Notes under the pieces: model-generated
Databases searched by the model: none
Told to the model about the DNA's origin: nothing
Seen by the model: only the letters and a program-made list of their open reading frames with translations
Source: Thauera sp. 2A1
GTDB taxonomy: Bacteria; Pseudomonadota; Gammaproteobacteria; Burkholderiales; Rhodocyclaceae
Direction: 5' to 3'
Assembly (NCBI RefSeq): GCF_009469595.2
Contig: NZ_SSXV01000018.1
Coordinates: forward strand, 35,227-99,226
Length of the DNA: 64,000 nucleotides
Translations under genes and position numbers: made by a program
In this document: positions 26,162-35,415 of the stretch, piece after piece
Numbering within the stretch: position 1 is the stretch's first letter
Layout of the letters: every line of letters starts with the position of its first letter

Positions 26162-26179
26162 CATCGTCAAAACGGACGG
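26162..26179 (-). promoter_or_regulatory. Cluster regulatory element, copy 7
   Basis: Minus strand CCGTCCGTTTTGACGATG, 59 bp upstream of the ipdF GTG start. TATAAA lies about 20 bp downstream as a possible -10. It is the last catabolic signal before the accessory island. Confidence 0.7.
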
Positions 26180-26196
26180 GGCCACAGCAGTGGCGG

Positions 26197-26312
26197 ATTC
26201 CCGATCGGTAAATTTCTCCCTCCTGATGCGGCTCTCTGAGCATATGTTTCCCGATCGGTAAATATTGCTGGCACAAAGCGGGAGCCTGGCCCATAATTTC
26301 CCGAACGGGAAA
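26197..26312 (+). promoter_or_regulatory. Three phased operators upstream of hipBA
   Basis: Three near-identical palindromic sites: TTCCCGATCGGTAAA at 26198, the same at 26248, and the perfect palindrome TTTCCCGAACGGGAAA at 26297 (TTCCC at 26298). The spacing is exactly 50 bp each time. The last site overlaps the probable -10/start region of hipB. These are presumably HipB binding sites for autorepression. Confidence 0.7.
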
Positions 26313-26323
26313 CAAGGAAAGCC

Positions 26324-26584
26324 GTGACGTCCATTCGCGCCCCCCAACAACTCGGCGATGCACTGCGTGCCGCACGCAAGCAGCTCGGCCTGACCCAGCC
26401 TCAATTGGCGCTCGCCGCGGGCGTCGGGGTGCGCTTCATCGTCGACCTCGAAGCGGGTAAACCAACCCTGCGGCTGGAGAATGTCCTGCGGGTGATCGAT
26501 GCCCTGGGAGGAGAGCTCCAGTTGAGCGGTTTGCCCGTCGCGGATGCCAATCGCTCAACCGAGGGCAGCAGCCATGGCGCATGA
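26324..26584 (+). CDS. hipB: HipB-like antitoxin (XRE HTH)
   Basis: 86 residues with a GTG start at 26324, preceded by AAGGAAA. A single Cro/C1-type HTH domain: LGDALRAARKQLGLTQPQLA, AGVGVRFIVDLEAGKPTLRL, NVLRVIDALGGELQLSG. HipB binds HipA and represses the operon. The gene overlaps hipA by 11 bp, so the pair is translated together. Three operator-like palindromes at 50-bp intervals precede it. Confidence 0.88.
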   Translation: MTSIRAPQQLGDALRAARKQLGLTQPQLALAAGVGVRFIVDLEAGKPTLRLENVLRVIDALGGELQLSGLPVADANRSTEGSSHGA

Positions 26585-27848
26585 GCTGGAGGTCTGGCTG
26601 TTCTCCGAGCGCGTAGGGACCCTGGCGCTGGTCGATGGGCGCCTCGGCTTTTGCTATGCGTCCGGCTGGCTGTCGCGGCCAAACGCTGTCGCCCTGTCGC
26701 ACTCGCTGCCCCTGCGGGCCGAGCCGTTCGACGATCGGGCGACTCGCCCCTTCTTTGCCGGCCTGCTGCCGGAAGGACAGATGCGTCGCCTGATCGCGCG
26801 GCAATTCCAGGTCTCAGGCCAGAACGACTTCGCCCTGCTCGACCACATCGGAGGTGAATGTGCCGGAGCCGTAACCTTCATCGCGCCCGGGCAGACTCTG
26901 CCCACGCCTGCGCAGACCGGCGAGGTTCAATGGCTGAGTGACGAGGAAGTCGTCGAGCTATTGGACGAACTGCCTCGTCGCCCGATGCTGGCGGGCAAGG
27001 ACGGCTTGCGGCTCTCGCTCGCGGGCGCCCAGGACAAGCTACCGGTGGTCTTCGACGGCGCACGCCTCGGCCTCCCCCTCAACGGTAGCCCGAGCTCGCA
27101 CATCCTCAAACCGGCCATCCACGCCGTCGAGGACAGCGTGGTCAACGAAGGATTCTGCATGACGCTGGCAAAGGCCCTGCAGCTCGAGCCGGCGAAGGCG
27201 AGCGTCCATGCCGTATTGCATCGCCCCTTCCTGCTGGTCGAACGCTACGACCGTGTGCTGGATGCACAAGGACGCCGCCAGCGCCTCCACCAGGAAGACT
27301 TCTGCCAGGCACTCGGCGTGGTGCCCGAGATGAAGTACCAGAACGAGGGCGGGCCGGACCTGGCGCAATGCTTCGATCTGGTACGGCGTGCGACACGCCC
27401 CAGCGCGCCGCAGGTGCTGCGCCTGTTCGACTACGTGATCTTCAACGCGCTCATCGGCAATCACGACGCGCACGCCAAGAACTTCTCGCTGCTCTACTCC
27501 GGCAGGACACCAGTTCTCGCCCCGCTCTACGACACGCTCTCGACCGCCGTCTATCCGACCCTGACGCCGAAGATGGCGATGAAGATCGGCAGCAAGTACA
27601 AGTTCAGCGAAGTCGAGGCACGGCACTGGGAGCAATTCGCCGAAAGCGTGGGCCTTGCCAAGGCACCGGCCAGACGACGCATCCTGGAATTGGCGAACTT
27701 GCTTCCCGACACTGCACGCGCGCTTCAGTCTGCGGGTGAGTACGGCTTTGCCGAAAATGAGGTGGTCGAAAGCATCGTCGCCTTGATCGAGCAACGCTGC
27801 GCGCTGACGCTTCGGAGGCTGAGCCCCCCCGGCGCTCGTGATCAATAG
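26574..27848 (+). CDS. hipA: HipA-family Ser/Thr kinase toxin
   Basis: 424 residues from ATG 26574. It is a full-length HipA with an intact kinase core: Gly-rich loop [12 protein letters not shown] with S148 at the autophosphorylation position, SSHILKP with K179, [15 protein letters not shown], catalytic N296-H-D298 in [14 protein letters not shown], and metal-binding D320 in [11 protein letters not shown]. coli HipA phosphorylates glutamyl-tRNA synthetase and drives persistence; the target here is unknown. All catalytic residues are present, so the kinase should be active. Confidence 0.9.
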   Translation: MAHELEVWLFSERVGTLALVDGRLGFCYASGWLSRPNAVALSHSLPLRAEPFDDRATRPFFAGLLPEGQMRRLIARQFQVSGQNDFALLDHIGGECAGAVTFIAPGQTLPTPAQTGEVQWLSDEEVVELLDELPRRPMLAGKDGLRLSLAGAQDKLPVVFDGARLGLPLNGSPSSHILKPAIHAVEDSVVNEGFCMTLAKALQLEPAKASVHAVLHRPFLLVERYDRVLDAQGRRQRLHQEDFCQALGVVPEMKYQNEGGPDLAQCFDLVRRATRPSAPQVLRLFDYVIFNALIGNHDAHAKNFSLLYSGRTPVLAPLYDTLSTAVYPTLTPKMAMKIGSKYKFSEVEARHWEQFAESVGLAKAPARRRILELANLLPDTARALQSAGEYGFAENEVVESIVALIEQRCALTLRRLSPPGARDQ

Positions 27849-27985
27849 GTCTCCGCCCACCCACTTTGAGCGAACGAAGGTGGGCTCGACCCGGCGTGCC
27901 CGCAGAGGAATCCATCGCCTTTGCATCCGCGCGCTTGTTGCTGTCATCATCCCCGCCAAGCTCAACGCCAGACCCCTCCGGGCTC

Positions 27986-30331
27986 ATGAACAAGAAGACG
28001 CTATCCGAACGCGACATCTGCACCCAGTACATCACCCCGGCGATCGCTGCGGCGCAGTGGAACACCGAGCTGCAGATGCGCGAAGAGGTCCGGCTCACCG
28101 ACGGCCGCGTGGTGGTGCGCGGGCAGACCGGGAGGCGCGACAAGAACAGCATCCGGCGCGCGGACTACGTCCTCTACTACAAGCCCGGCCTGCCGCTCGC
28201 CGTCGTCGAAGCCAAGGACAACAATCACTCGATGCGCGACGGCATCCAGCAGGCGCTGGACTACGCGACGATGCTCGACGTGCCCTTCGCCTTTTCCAGC
28301 AACGGCGACGGCTTCGTCTTCCACGACAGGACGCGCACGGAAGGCGCGCTCGAAACGGAGATCGCGCTGAGCGACTTTCCGTCGCCCGAGGTGCTGTGGC
28401 AGCGCTACCTGGCCTGGAAAGGCATCGGCGCCGACATCGCCCCCGTTTACGCGCAGGACTACCACAACACCGGCAAGCAGCCACGCTACTACCAGACGAC
28501 AGCGGTCAACCGCGCCATCGAGGCCATTGCCAAGGGCCAGGACCGCGTCCTGCTCGTCATGGCGACCGGCACCGGCAAGACCTACACCGCCTTCCAGATC
28601 ATCTGGCGCTTCTGGAAGTCGCACCCCAACAGCCGCATCCTCTTCCTGGCCGATCGCAACATCCTCGTCGACCAGACCAAGAGCAACGACTTCAAGCCCT
28701 TCGGCGGCGCGATGACCAAGATCGAGAACCGCTCGATCGACAAGTCTTACGAGATCTACCTCTCGCTCTATCAGGCCGTCACCGGCACCGAGGAAGAAAG
28801 GAACATCTACCGCCAGTTCAGCCCGGATTTCTTCGACCTCGTCGTCATCGACGAATGCCACCGCGGCAGCGCGGCCGAGGATTCCGCCTGGCGCACGGTG
28901 CTCGACTACTTCAGCGGTGCCGTGCATCTCGGGCTCACCGCCACGCCGAAGGAAACCGAAGAGGTCTCGAACATCAGCTACTTCGGCGAGCCGGTCTACA
29001 CCTACTCGCTCAAGCAGGGCATCGAGGACGGCTTTCTCGCCCCGTACAAGGTCATCCGCGTCGACCTCGACAAGGACCTCGGCTGGCGTCCCCAGGCCGG
29101 CAAGCTCGACGCCAAGGGCCAGCTCGTCGAGGACCGCATCTACAACCAGCGCGACATGAACCGCACGCTGGTGCTCACCCAGCGCGACGAGGCCGTCGCC
29201 CGCCGCATCAGCGAGTTCCTCCGCGGCACCGACCGCATGGCCAAGACCATCGTGTTCTGCGAGGACATCGACCACGCCGCACGCATGCGCCAGGCGCTGA
29301 TCAACGCCAACGCCGACCTCGCCAGCCGCAACCCCAAATACGTGATGCAGATCACCGGCGACAACCTCGAAGGCAAGCTGGAGCTCGACAACTTCATCGA
29401 CCCAGAAAAGCCGTATCCGGTCATCGCCACCACCAGCCGGCTCATGACCACCGGCGTCGACGCCAAGACCTGCAAGCTCGTCGTGCTCGATCGCACCATC
29501 AACTCGATGACCGAGTTCAAGCAGATCATCGGCCGCGGCACCCGCATCGACGAGGAGTACGACAAGCTCTGGTTTTCCATCCTCGACTTCAAGCGCGCAA
29601 CCGAACTGTTCGCCGACCCGGCCTTCGATGGCGAGCCGGTGGTCATCTACAACCCGAGTGGCGATGAGCCCGTCGTGCCGCCGGAGGACCCGCCGCCACC
29701 GGACCAGGAGACTCGGGGCCAGCCCGGCGAGCTTCCCGAACCGCCCACGACTGGCGGCGAACGCATCAAGTACGTCATTAAGGACGTGCCGGTCTACGTG
29801 GTGAACGAACGCGTCCAGTACTACGGCCCGGATGGCCGGCTGATCACCGAATCGCTGCGCGACTACACCCGCATCCAGATCGGCAAACGCTTTGCCTCGC
29901 TCGACGATTTCCTCAAGACCTGGAACGACGCCGACCGCAAGGCCGCCGTCATCGCCGAACTGGAAAACCAGGGCATCCTCTTCGAGGAGCTCGCCAAGGA
30001 AACCGGCAAGGCGCTCGACCCCTTCGACCTCGTATGCCACATCGCCTTCGGCCGCAAGCCGCTCACCCGCCGCGAGCGCGCCGACAACGTCCGCAAGCGC
30101 GACTACTTCACCCGCTACGAAGGCACCGCGCGCAAGGTGCTGGAGCTGCTGCTCGACAAGTACGCCGACGCCGGCATCACCGAGGTCGAGACCATGGAAG
30201 TGCTGCAGCTCCAGCCCTTCGATGCGCTCGGCTCCGTCTCCCAGATCATCAAGGCCTTCGGCGGCAAGCCCGCTTACCTCGGCGCCATCCGCGAGCTAGA
30301 GCGCGGGCTCTACCAGCAGGCGGCAAACTAA
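27986..30331 (+). CDS. hsdR: Type I restriction enzyme, R subunit (HsdR)
   Basis: 781 residues from ATG 27986. The N-terminal PD-(D/E)xK nuclease has D60 and E75-A-K77 (VVEAK). The SF2 translocase has Walker A ATGTGKT at 193-199, the DECH box at 289-292, LTATPKET and [10 protein letters not shown]. The C-terminal region is of the EcoEI R type, with a Pro/Glu-rich linker near residue 570. Together with HsdM and HsdS it cleaves DNA lacking the methylation mark, after ATP-driven translocation. It is separated from hsdM by 247 bp that include a terminator, an unusual arrangement. Confidence 0.93.
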   Translation: MNKKTLSERDICTQYITPAIAAAQWNTELQMREEVRLTDGRVVVRGQTGRRDKNSIRRADYVLYYKPGLPLAVVEAKDNNHSMRDGIQQALDYATMLDVPFAFSSNGDGFVFHDRTRTEGALETEIALSDFPSPEVLWQRYLAWKGIGADIAPVYAQDYHNTGKQPRYYQTTAVNRAIEAIAKGQDRVLLVMATGTGKTYTAFQIIWRFWKSHPNSRILFLADRNILVDQTKSNDFKPFGGAMTKIENRSIDKSYEIYLSLYQAVTGTEEERNIYRQFSPDFFDLVVIDECHRGSAAEDSAWRTVLDYFSGAVHLGLTATPKETEEVSNISYFGEPVYTYSLKQGIEDGFLAPYKVIRVDLDKDLGWRPQAGKLDAKGQLVEDRIYNQRDMNRTLVLTQRDEAVARRISEFLRGTDRMAKTIVFCEDIDHAARMRQALINANADLASRNPKYVMQITGDNLEGKLELDNFIDPEKPYPVIATTSRLMTTGVDAKTCKLVVLDRTINSMTEFKQIIGRGTRIDEEYDKLWFSILDFKRATELFADPAFDGEPVVIYNPSGDEPVVPPEDPPPPDQETRGQPGELPEPPTTGGERIKYVIKDVPVYVVNERVQYYGPDGRLITESLRDYTRIQIGKRFASLDDFLKTWNDADRKAAVIAELENQGILFEELAKETGKALDPFDLVCHIAFGRKPLTRRERADNVRKRDYFTRYEGTARKVLELLLDKYADAGITEVETMEVLQLQPFDALGSVSQIIKAFGGKPAYLGAIRELERGLYQQAAN

Positions 30332-30481
30332 CCGGCAAAAATTCGAACAATGAACGATCCGTTCGCGGCTTCTGACTCAAGCCCAGCAAGGCTTTCAGCG
30401 AGACGGAGGAACCGGCAACAGAACCGGCAACGGTCCACGTTGCGTCTCGCGGACGCGGGGAGACGCCTGCCCAGAAAAGGC

Positions 30482-30506
30482 GAAGGGGCCTTTCGGCCCC
30501 TTCTTT
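30482..30506 (+). terminator. Terminator-like hairpin between hsdR and hsdM
   Basis: GAAGGGGCC / GGCCCCTTC (9-bp stem, loop TTTC) followed by TTT. It sits 150 bp after hsdR and 73 bp before hsdM. The preceding 130 bp contain two short ACCGGCAAC repeats and no gene. Confidence 0.65.
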
Positions 30507-30578
30507 CATTACGCTGAGGGTTTGCATCAGTGACCCGACAACGTGTACGACTCGGATACTAAGCTCCAAAGACACCCC

Positions 30579-32048
30579 ATGCCAATCAGCACCACCCTCA
30601 TCAAATCCATCCAGGACATCATGCGCCAGGACGCCGGCGTCGACGGCGACGCGCAGCGCCTGTCGCAGCTCAGCTGGCTGCTCTTCCTCAAGATTTTCGA
30701 CGACCAGGAAACCGAGCTCGAGCTGATGCACGACCGCTACCGCTCGCCCATCCCCGAGCCGCTGCGTTGGCGCAACTGGGCGGCGGACGCCGAAGGCATC
30801 ACCGGCGACGAGCTGCAGGATTTCATCAACACCGAACTCTTCCCCGGCATGAAAGGCCTCGCCGCCGACCCCGCGCGCAACCCGCGCGGCTACGTCGTGC
30901 AGTCGGTGTTCGAGGACGCCTACAACTACATGAAGTCCGGCCAGCTGCTGCGCCAGGTGATCAACAAGGTCAACGAGATCGACTTCAACGACCAGGCCGA
31001 GCGCCACCTCTTCAACGACCTCTACGAAAAGATCCTCAAGGACCTGCAGAGCGCCGGCAACGCGGGCGAGTTCTACACCCCACGCGCCGTCACCCAGTTC
31101 ATGGTCGACCAGGTCAATCCCCGACTCGGCGAGCGCATGCTCGACCCGGCCTGCGGCACCGGCGGCTTCCTCGCCTGCACGCTGGAGCACCTGCGCGGCC
31201 AGATCCGGACGGTCGAGGATCGCCACACCTGGCAGCGCGCCGTCGCCGGCGTCGAAAAGAAGCAGCTCCCGCACCTGCTGTGCGTCACCAACATGCTGCT
31301 GCACGGCATCGAAGTCCCCAGCCAGATCCGCCACGACAACACCTTGTCGCGCCCGCTGCGCGACTACCGCCCGGCCGACCGCGTCGACGTCATCCTCACC
31401 AACCCGCCCTTCGGCGGCACCGAGGAACCCGGCATCGAGGCCAACTTCCCCGCCGACATCCGCACCAAGGAAACCGCCGACCTCTTCCTGGTGCTGATCA
31501 TGCACCTGCTCAGGGACGGCGGCCGCGCCGCGGTGGTGCTGCCCGACGGCACCCTGTTCGGCGAAGGCGTGAAGACTCGCATCAAGGAGCGCCTGCTCAC
31601 CGAGTGCAACCTGCACACCATCGTGCGCCTACCCAACGGCGTGTTCGCGCCCTACACCGGCATCAAGACCAACCTGCTGTTCTTCACCAAGGGCCGACCC
31701 ACCGAGCACGTCTGGTACTACGAGCACCCCTACCCCGCCGGCTACAAGAGCTACTCCAAGACCAAGCCGATCCGCATCGAGGAATTCGCTGCCGAGAAAG
31801 CCTGGTGGGGCACGGAAGAAGACGGCTTCGCCGCCCGCGTCGAGACCGAGTTCGCCTGGAAGGTCAGCATCGACGAGCTCCGCGCGCGCAACTTCAACCT
31901 CGACATCAAGAACCCCCACCACCCCGAGGAAGACAGCCACGACCCGCAGGAACTGCTCGCGCAATACACCGCGCTGCAGGCCCAGATCCAGGCCACGCGC
32001 GACGAACTCAAGGCCATCCTCGCCGCGGCGCTCGAGGGGCGCGCATGA
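30579..32048 (+). CDS. hsdM: Type I restriction enzyme, M subunit (HsdM)
   Basis: 489 residues from ATG 30579 (MPISTTLIKSIQDIMRQDAG). It has the N-terminal helical HsdM_N domain, the SAM-binding motif I DPACGTGGF (189-197) and the catalytic NPPF (275-278) of gamma N6-adenine methyltransferases. The C-terminal part (ELLAQYTALQAQIQATRDEL) is a coiled coil that contacts HsdS. It methylates adenine in the sequence chosen by HsdS and protects the host DNA. An open frame continues to the DUF559 gene after a 118-bp gap holding palindrome A. Confidence 0.94.
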   Translation: MPISTTLIKSIQDIMRQDAGVDGDAQRLSQLSWLLFLKIFDDQETELELMHDRYRSPIPEPLRWRNWAADAEGITGDELQDFINTELFPGMKGLAADPARNPRGYVVQSVFEDAYNYMKSGQLLRQVINKVNEIDFNDQAERHLFNDLYEKILKDLQSAGNAGEFYTPRAVTQFMVDQVNPRLGERMLDPACGTGGFLACTLEHLRGQIRTVEDRHTWQRAVAGVEKKQLPHLLCVTNMLLHGIEVPSQIRHDNTLSRPLRDYRPADRVDVILTNPPFGGTEEPGIEANFPADIRTKETADLFLVLIMHLLRDGGRAAVVLPDGTLFGEGVKTRIKERLLTECNLHTIVRLPNGVFAPYTGIKTNLLFFTKGRPTEHVWYYEHPYPAGYKSYSKTKPIRIEEFAAEKAWWGTEEDGFAARVETEFAWKVSIDELRARNFNLDIKNPHHPEEDSHDPQELLAQYTALQAQIQATRDELKAILAAALEGRA

Positions 32049-32110
32049 CGCCATCAAACCGCTACGCGCCGCGTAGCATTTCCACCTCAAGCAGCCGATA
32101 TGCAATGAAT

Positions 32111-32147
32111 TTCCCCCCTTTGCAAAAGGGGGGCCAGGGGGGATTTG
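32111..32147 (+). repeat. C/G-run palindrome copy A
   Basis: CCCCCC-TTTGCAAAA-GGGGGG followed by CCA-GGGGGG-ATTTG. It lies immediately upstream of the DUF559 gene. Copy C (32664) has the same orientation and copy B (32521) is its reverse complement. Confidence 0.85.
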
Positions 32148-32166
32148 CCTTTTGCAGGAAGCCCAG

Positions 32167-32769
32167 ATGAAACCCTACCCCCCCGCCCAAAAAGCCTTCG
32201 CCCGCGAACTCCGCAGCCACCAGACCGATGCCGAACAGCAACTCTGGCATCGCCTGCGCCGCAAGCAACTCCATGGCCTCCAGTTCTATCGCCAGAAGCC
32301 GATCGGCCCGTACATCGTCGATTTCTACTGCGCCGCCGCACGCCTCGTGATCGAACTCGACGGCAGTCAGCATTTCGAGCCCGCGCATCGGTCCAGGGAC
32401 CAGCAGCGGGATGCATACCTCGCGCAGCAAGACTTGATGGTGCTGCGGTTCGACAACCTGCAAGTGCTCAAAGAAACTGAAGCAGTGATTCAGCTGATTC
32501 ATCGGACGTTGGAAACCCGAATCCCCCCTGCCCCCCTTTTGCAAAGGGGGGTTCAAACCTGCGCGGCGACGTCCAGCGTCACAAGCACGCCCACGCCCAT
32601 ACCCTCCCCCGCTGCAAGCCCCGCCTCCGCAACTCCCCCCTCCGTAACTCCCGACAGCGCAACTCCCCCCTTTGCAAAAGGGGGGCCGGGGGGGATTTGC
32701 TCGGGTGACCCATACCTCGTCGAAGTCCAGAACACCTCTCCCGCCCTCCCTCTGGAGGATCAGCCATGA
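32167..32769 (+). CDS. DUF559 (Vsr-like) endonuclease-domain protein with read-through tail
   Basis: 200 residues from ATG 32167 (AGGA at 7 bp); a TTG at 32152 is an alternative. The first 117 or so residues form a complete DUF559 domain: RELRSHQTDAEQQLWHRLR, QFYRQKPIGPYIVDFYCAAA, RLVIELDGSQH, VLRFDNLQVL. The acidic residues in VDF and ELDG and the Gln after them form the PD-(D/E)xK-like site shared with very-short-patch-repair nucleases. The remaining 80 residues are low-complexity Pro/Ser/Thr/Ala translated from palindromes B and C (PPAPLLQRG, PPFAKGGPGG). The stop overlaps the hsdS start by 4 bp. Function unproven. Confidence 0.75.
   Translation: MKPYPPAQKAFARELRSHQTDAEQQLWHRLRRKQLHGLQFYRQKPIGPYIVDFYCAAARLVIELDGSQHFEPAHRSRDQQRDAYLAQQDLMVLRFDNLQVLKETEAVIQLIHRTLETRIPPAPLLQRGVQTCAATSSVTSTPTPIPSPAASPASATPPSVTPDSATPPFAKGGPGGICSGDPYLVEVQNTSPALPLEDQP
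32521..32554 (-). repeat. C/G-run palindrome copy B (inverted)
   Basis: ATCCCCCCTG then CCCCCC-TTTTGCAAA-GGGGGG. Its reverse complement matches copy A with one base deleted. Copies A and B therefore bracket the DUF559 domain as inverted repeats about 370 bp apart. Confidence 0.85.
32664..32700 (+). repeat. C/G-run palindrome copy C
   Basis: CCCCCC-TTTGCAAAA-GGGGGG followed by CCG-GGGGGG-ATTTG, in the orientation of copy A. It lies inside the extended DUF559 frame, 66 bp before hsdS. Confidence 0.85.
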
Positions 32770-34595
32770 GCGCCGCGCTACTGGAAAACTTCAACCTGCT
32801 CGCCACCAGCGTCGGCGGCGTCGCCAGGATGCGCGAACTGATCCTGAGCCTCGCCGTGCGCGGCAGGCTGGTGCCGCAGGACCCGAGCGATGAACCGGCG
32901 AGCGAGCTGCTGAAGCGGATTCGCGCGGAGAAGGATCGGCTGATCAAGGAAGGGAAAATCAGTCGGGACAAGCCGCTGGTGGCCATTACCGATGATGAAC
33001 AACCCTTCGAGTTGCCAACCGGTTGGGAGTGGGTGCGCTTGAGCACGCTGCTTTCAAAGATCGGCGCCGGGTCAACACCGCTTGGTGGCAAGGAGGTCTA
33101 CACGAACTCCGGGGTCAAGTTCTTGCGGTCGCAGAACGTCTGGAACAACGGACTGCATCTCACCGATGTCGCGCTTATCCCTGCGGAAGTACATGCGCGC
33201 ATGTCTGGAACAGTCGTTCTGGCGCAGGACATTCTCTTCAACATCACTGGCGCCTCAATCGGACGATGCGCGCTCGTCCCCGACGATTTCGACGAAGCGA
33301 ATGTCAGCCAGCATGTAACGATCATTCGGCCCGCCTTAACTGAGATACGGCACTTCCTGCACGTGGTATTGACCTCCAATCACGTCCAACAGACGGTGAT
33401 GGACGTGCAAGTTGGTGTCTCGCGCGAGGGGTTGAGCATCGGCAAGCTTGGACAGTTTGTGATTCCACTCCCCCCGCTCGCCGAACAATCCCGCATCGTC
33501 GCCAAGGTCGAGGAACTCATGGCCCTGTGCGACCGGCTCGAAGCCGAGCAAGGCCACGCCGCGCGGGTGCAGGGGCATTGGGTCGACGCCGCGCTCGACC
33601 AGCTCGCCGAATCCGCCGACGCCGATGAGTTCCGCCGCCACTGGCTGCACCTCGCCGCGCATTTCGACACCCTCTTCACCACGCCCGAATCCATCGACCG
33701 CCTCGACGCCACCCTGCTCCAACTCGCCGTGCGCGGCAAACTCGTCCCGCAAGACCCGAACGACGAGCCCGCCAGCGAACTGCTCAAGCAGATCCGCGCC
33801 GAGAAGGAGCGGCTGATCAAGGAAGGCAAGGTCAAGCGCGACAAGCCGCTTGCGCCGATCACCGACGACGAAAGACCCTACCAAATACCGAAGGGGTGGC
33901 ACTGGGTGAGGCTCGCCGAAACTTGCTCCCAGGTCACGGACGGCGAGCACATCACGCCAGAGCGTGTCGAGAATCCAACAGAGGTACCGCTGGTTACCGC
34001 GAAGAATGTTCGCAACGGATATATGGACTACACGGTCACCGACTTCGTACCGAGAGCAGTTGCAGAAAAATGTTGGACCCGCTGCAAGCCGGAAGTAGGA
34101 GACATATTGATGGTGTCTGTCGGCGCGACGCTAGGACGCCTTTCCGTGCTACGAGAAACCCAAGCGATGGTCCTCGTCCGAAGCGTGACACTTCTCCGGC
34201 CAATTGCGTCCGTTTGCGACAAAAACTATCTGGCACTTCACCTGAACTCGCCGGCCACTCAAACCGAAATCTGGCAGTCGGTTAAACAGAGTGCTCAACC
34301 CTGCTTGTACTTGGCGAAGTCATGCGCGCTCGGTATAGCTTTGCCCCCACTCGCCGAGCAATCCCGCATCGTCGCCAAGGTCGAGGAACTGCAGTCACTG
34401 ACCGCCAGCCTCAAGACCCTACTCACCGCCGCCCAGACCAAGCAGGCGCATCTGGCCGAAGCCCTGATCAGCGAACTGACCACCCCGACGCCCGCTGAAT
34501 TCGATGCAGAGACGCGCTTCGCGCTGCGCACGCAGCGTGGCCAGGGACGGGAGGTGACAGGCCTGGCCTTGCTCGACAAGGCTGCACGGCAATGA
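32766..34595 (+). CDS. hsdS: Type I restriction enzyme, specificity subunit (HsdS)
   Basis: 609 residues from ATG 32766; GGAGG lies 7 bp upstream, so the start is well supported although it overlaps the DUF559 stop. Two target-recognition domains (about 90-230 and 375-520) are separated by two copies of the conserved helical spacer: LAVRGRLVPQDPSDEPASEL near residue 30 and LAVRGKLVPQDPNDEPASEL near 320. Each half closes with PLPPLAEQSRIVAKVEEL or ALPPLAEQSRIVAKVEEL. Each domain reads one half of a bipartite recognition sequence. The direct repeats could permit domain exchange by recombination. Confidence 0.93.
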   Translation: MSAALLENFNLLATSVGGVARMRELILSLAVRGRLVPQDPSDEPASELLKRIRAEKDRLIKEGKISRDKPLVAITDDEQPFELPTGWEWVRLSTLLSKIGAGSTPLGGKEVYTNSGVKFLRSQNVWNNGLHLTDVALIPAEVHARMSGTVVLAQDILFNITGASIGRCALVPDDFDEANVSQHVTIIRPALTEIRHFLHVVLTSNHVQQTVMDVQVGVSREGLSIGKLGQFVIPLPPLAEQSRIVAKVEELMALCDRLEAEQGHAARVQGHWVDAALDQLAESADADEFRRHWLHLAAHFDTLFTTPESIDRLDATLLQLAVRGKLVPQDPNDEPASELLKQIRAEKERLIKEGKVKRDKPLAPITDDERPYQIPKGWHWVRLAETCSQVTDGEHITPERVENPTEVPLVTAKNVRNGYMDYTVTDFVPRAVAEKCWTRCKPEVGDILMVSVGATLGRLSVLRETQAMVLVRSVTLLRPIASVCDKNYLALHLNSPATQTEIWQSVKQSAQPCLYLAKSCALGIALPPLAEQSRIVAKVEELQSLTASLKTLLTAAQTKQAHLAEALISELTTPTPAEFDAETRFALRTQRGQGREVTGLALLDKAARQ

Positions 34596-34696
34596 CCTGT
34601 GATTACCTCGAACGCATCCTCGCAGACACCGCGCTACCACCAACCTCCGTTACTGCAGATCATGCACATGGGGTGCGTTAACCGAGGTCGTCACCC

Positions 34697-35209
34697 TCAA
34701 GCACGCGCAGCAGCGTACTCGCGCACCGTCGGCAAGGTACGCGGCAGTGCCTTCGTCGTCGGTCGAGTGACTTCCCAACCGAGGCAGGCCAGCCAGATGG
34801 AACGCGGAATGGCTTTGTGCGCGGTGCGGTAGTAGCTCACCATGCGGCGGCTGATGCCGAGCGCCTCGGCCGCCGTGGTCAGCGACAGATCGTTACGGTG
34901 CATCCAGTCGCCGAACATTTCATGACTGACTTCACCGGCCTGCTCCTTGGCCCACGCATAGACGTTGTCCTCGCCAAACTCGGTATCGAACCACTCGATG
35001 CCGCCTCCCCAGTCGGCGATATGCGCACGCGCAAACACCTCGGGTTCGAGGATGGGTGCGAGCGCGGGGATCTTGCGCAGAATGTCGCCCACGTCGACCT
35101 CCAGCACTTCACCTGTGCTCCAGGTGGTGCGCAGGCGGTAGGGTGCCAGCGCCACAACGGCTGTCAGCTTCGGGAAAAAGTAATCGCTCACGGGTTGTTC
35201 CTCCGCCAT
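34697..35209 (-). CDS. DUF2442 domain plus helix-turn-helix protein
   Basis: 170 residues. The N-terminal 80 residues form a DUF2442 domain (KLTAVVALAPYRLRTTWSTG, LEVDVGDILRKIPALAPILE). The C-terminal part carries an HTH (LSLTTAAEALGISRRMVSYY). DUF2442 genes commonly follow DUF4160 genes and the pair has been proposed as a toxin-antitoxin module; here the HTH would supply DNA binding by the antitoxin partner. It overlaps the DUF4160 gene by 22 bp. Confidence 0.7.
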   Translation of the reverse strand: MAEEQPVSDYFFPKLTAVVALAPYRLRTTWSTGEVLEVDVGDILRKIPALAPILEPEVFARAHIADWGGGIEWFDTEFGEDNVYAWAKEQAGEVSHEMFGDWMHRNDLSLTTAAEALGISRRMVSYYRTAHKAIPRSIWLACLGWEVTRPTTKALPRTLPTVREYAAARA

Positions 35210-35415
35210 TGATCGAACAGGAAATCCCGGTTCGTTTTGATCCAGGCCAGCGCTTCACGTATTTCGCGTTCAGCCACCCGCCCCTTGATCGCGCCCCCAT
35301 CGATATCGACCGTGCATTCCCTGCCATCACGCAGCTTGACGTGGACATGGGGCGGTGGATGGTCGCTCAGGTACATCAGAACACGTACGTCGTTGAAGCG
35401 TTGCAGGATCGGCAT
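35188..35415 (-). CDS. DUF4160 protein
   Basis: 75 residues from ATG 35415 (MPILQRFNDVRVLMYLSDHP). It contains the DUF4160 hallmarks PPHVHVKLRDGRECTVDI and IREALAWIKTNRDFLFDQW. The open frame begins 12 codons earlier, but the family start is at this Met. It overlaps the DUF2442 gene downstream. Probable toxin of a two-gene module; no activity is known to me. Confidence 0.75.
   Translation of the reverse strand: MPILQRFNDVRVLMYLSDHPPPHVHVKLRDGRECTVDIDGGAIKGRVAEREIREALAWIKTNRDFLFDQWRRNNP

Noticed and set aside
28001..30040. 679-codon minus-strand frame opposite hsdR.
   Set aside because: Val/Asp/Leu-rich shadow; hsdR has every helicase and nuclease motif on the plus strand.
32111..32700. Three similar repeats considered as a CRISPR-like array.
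   Set aside because: The copies are palindromic, in mixed orientation and unevenly spaced (about 370 and 110 bp), with coding sequence between them.
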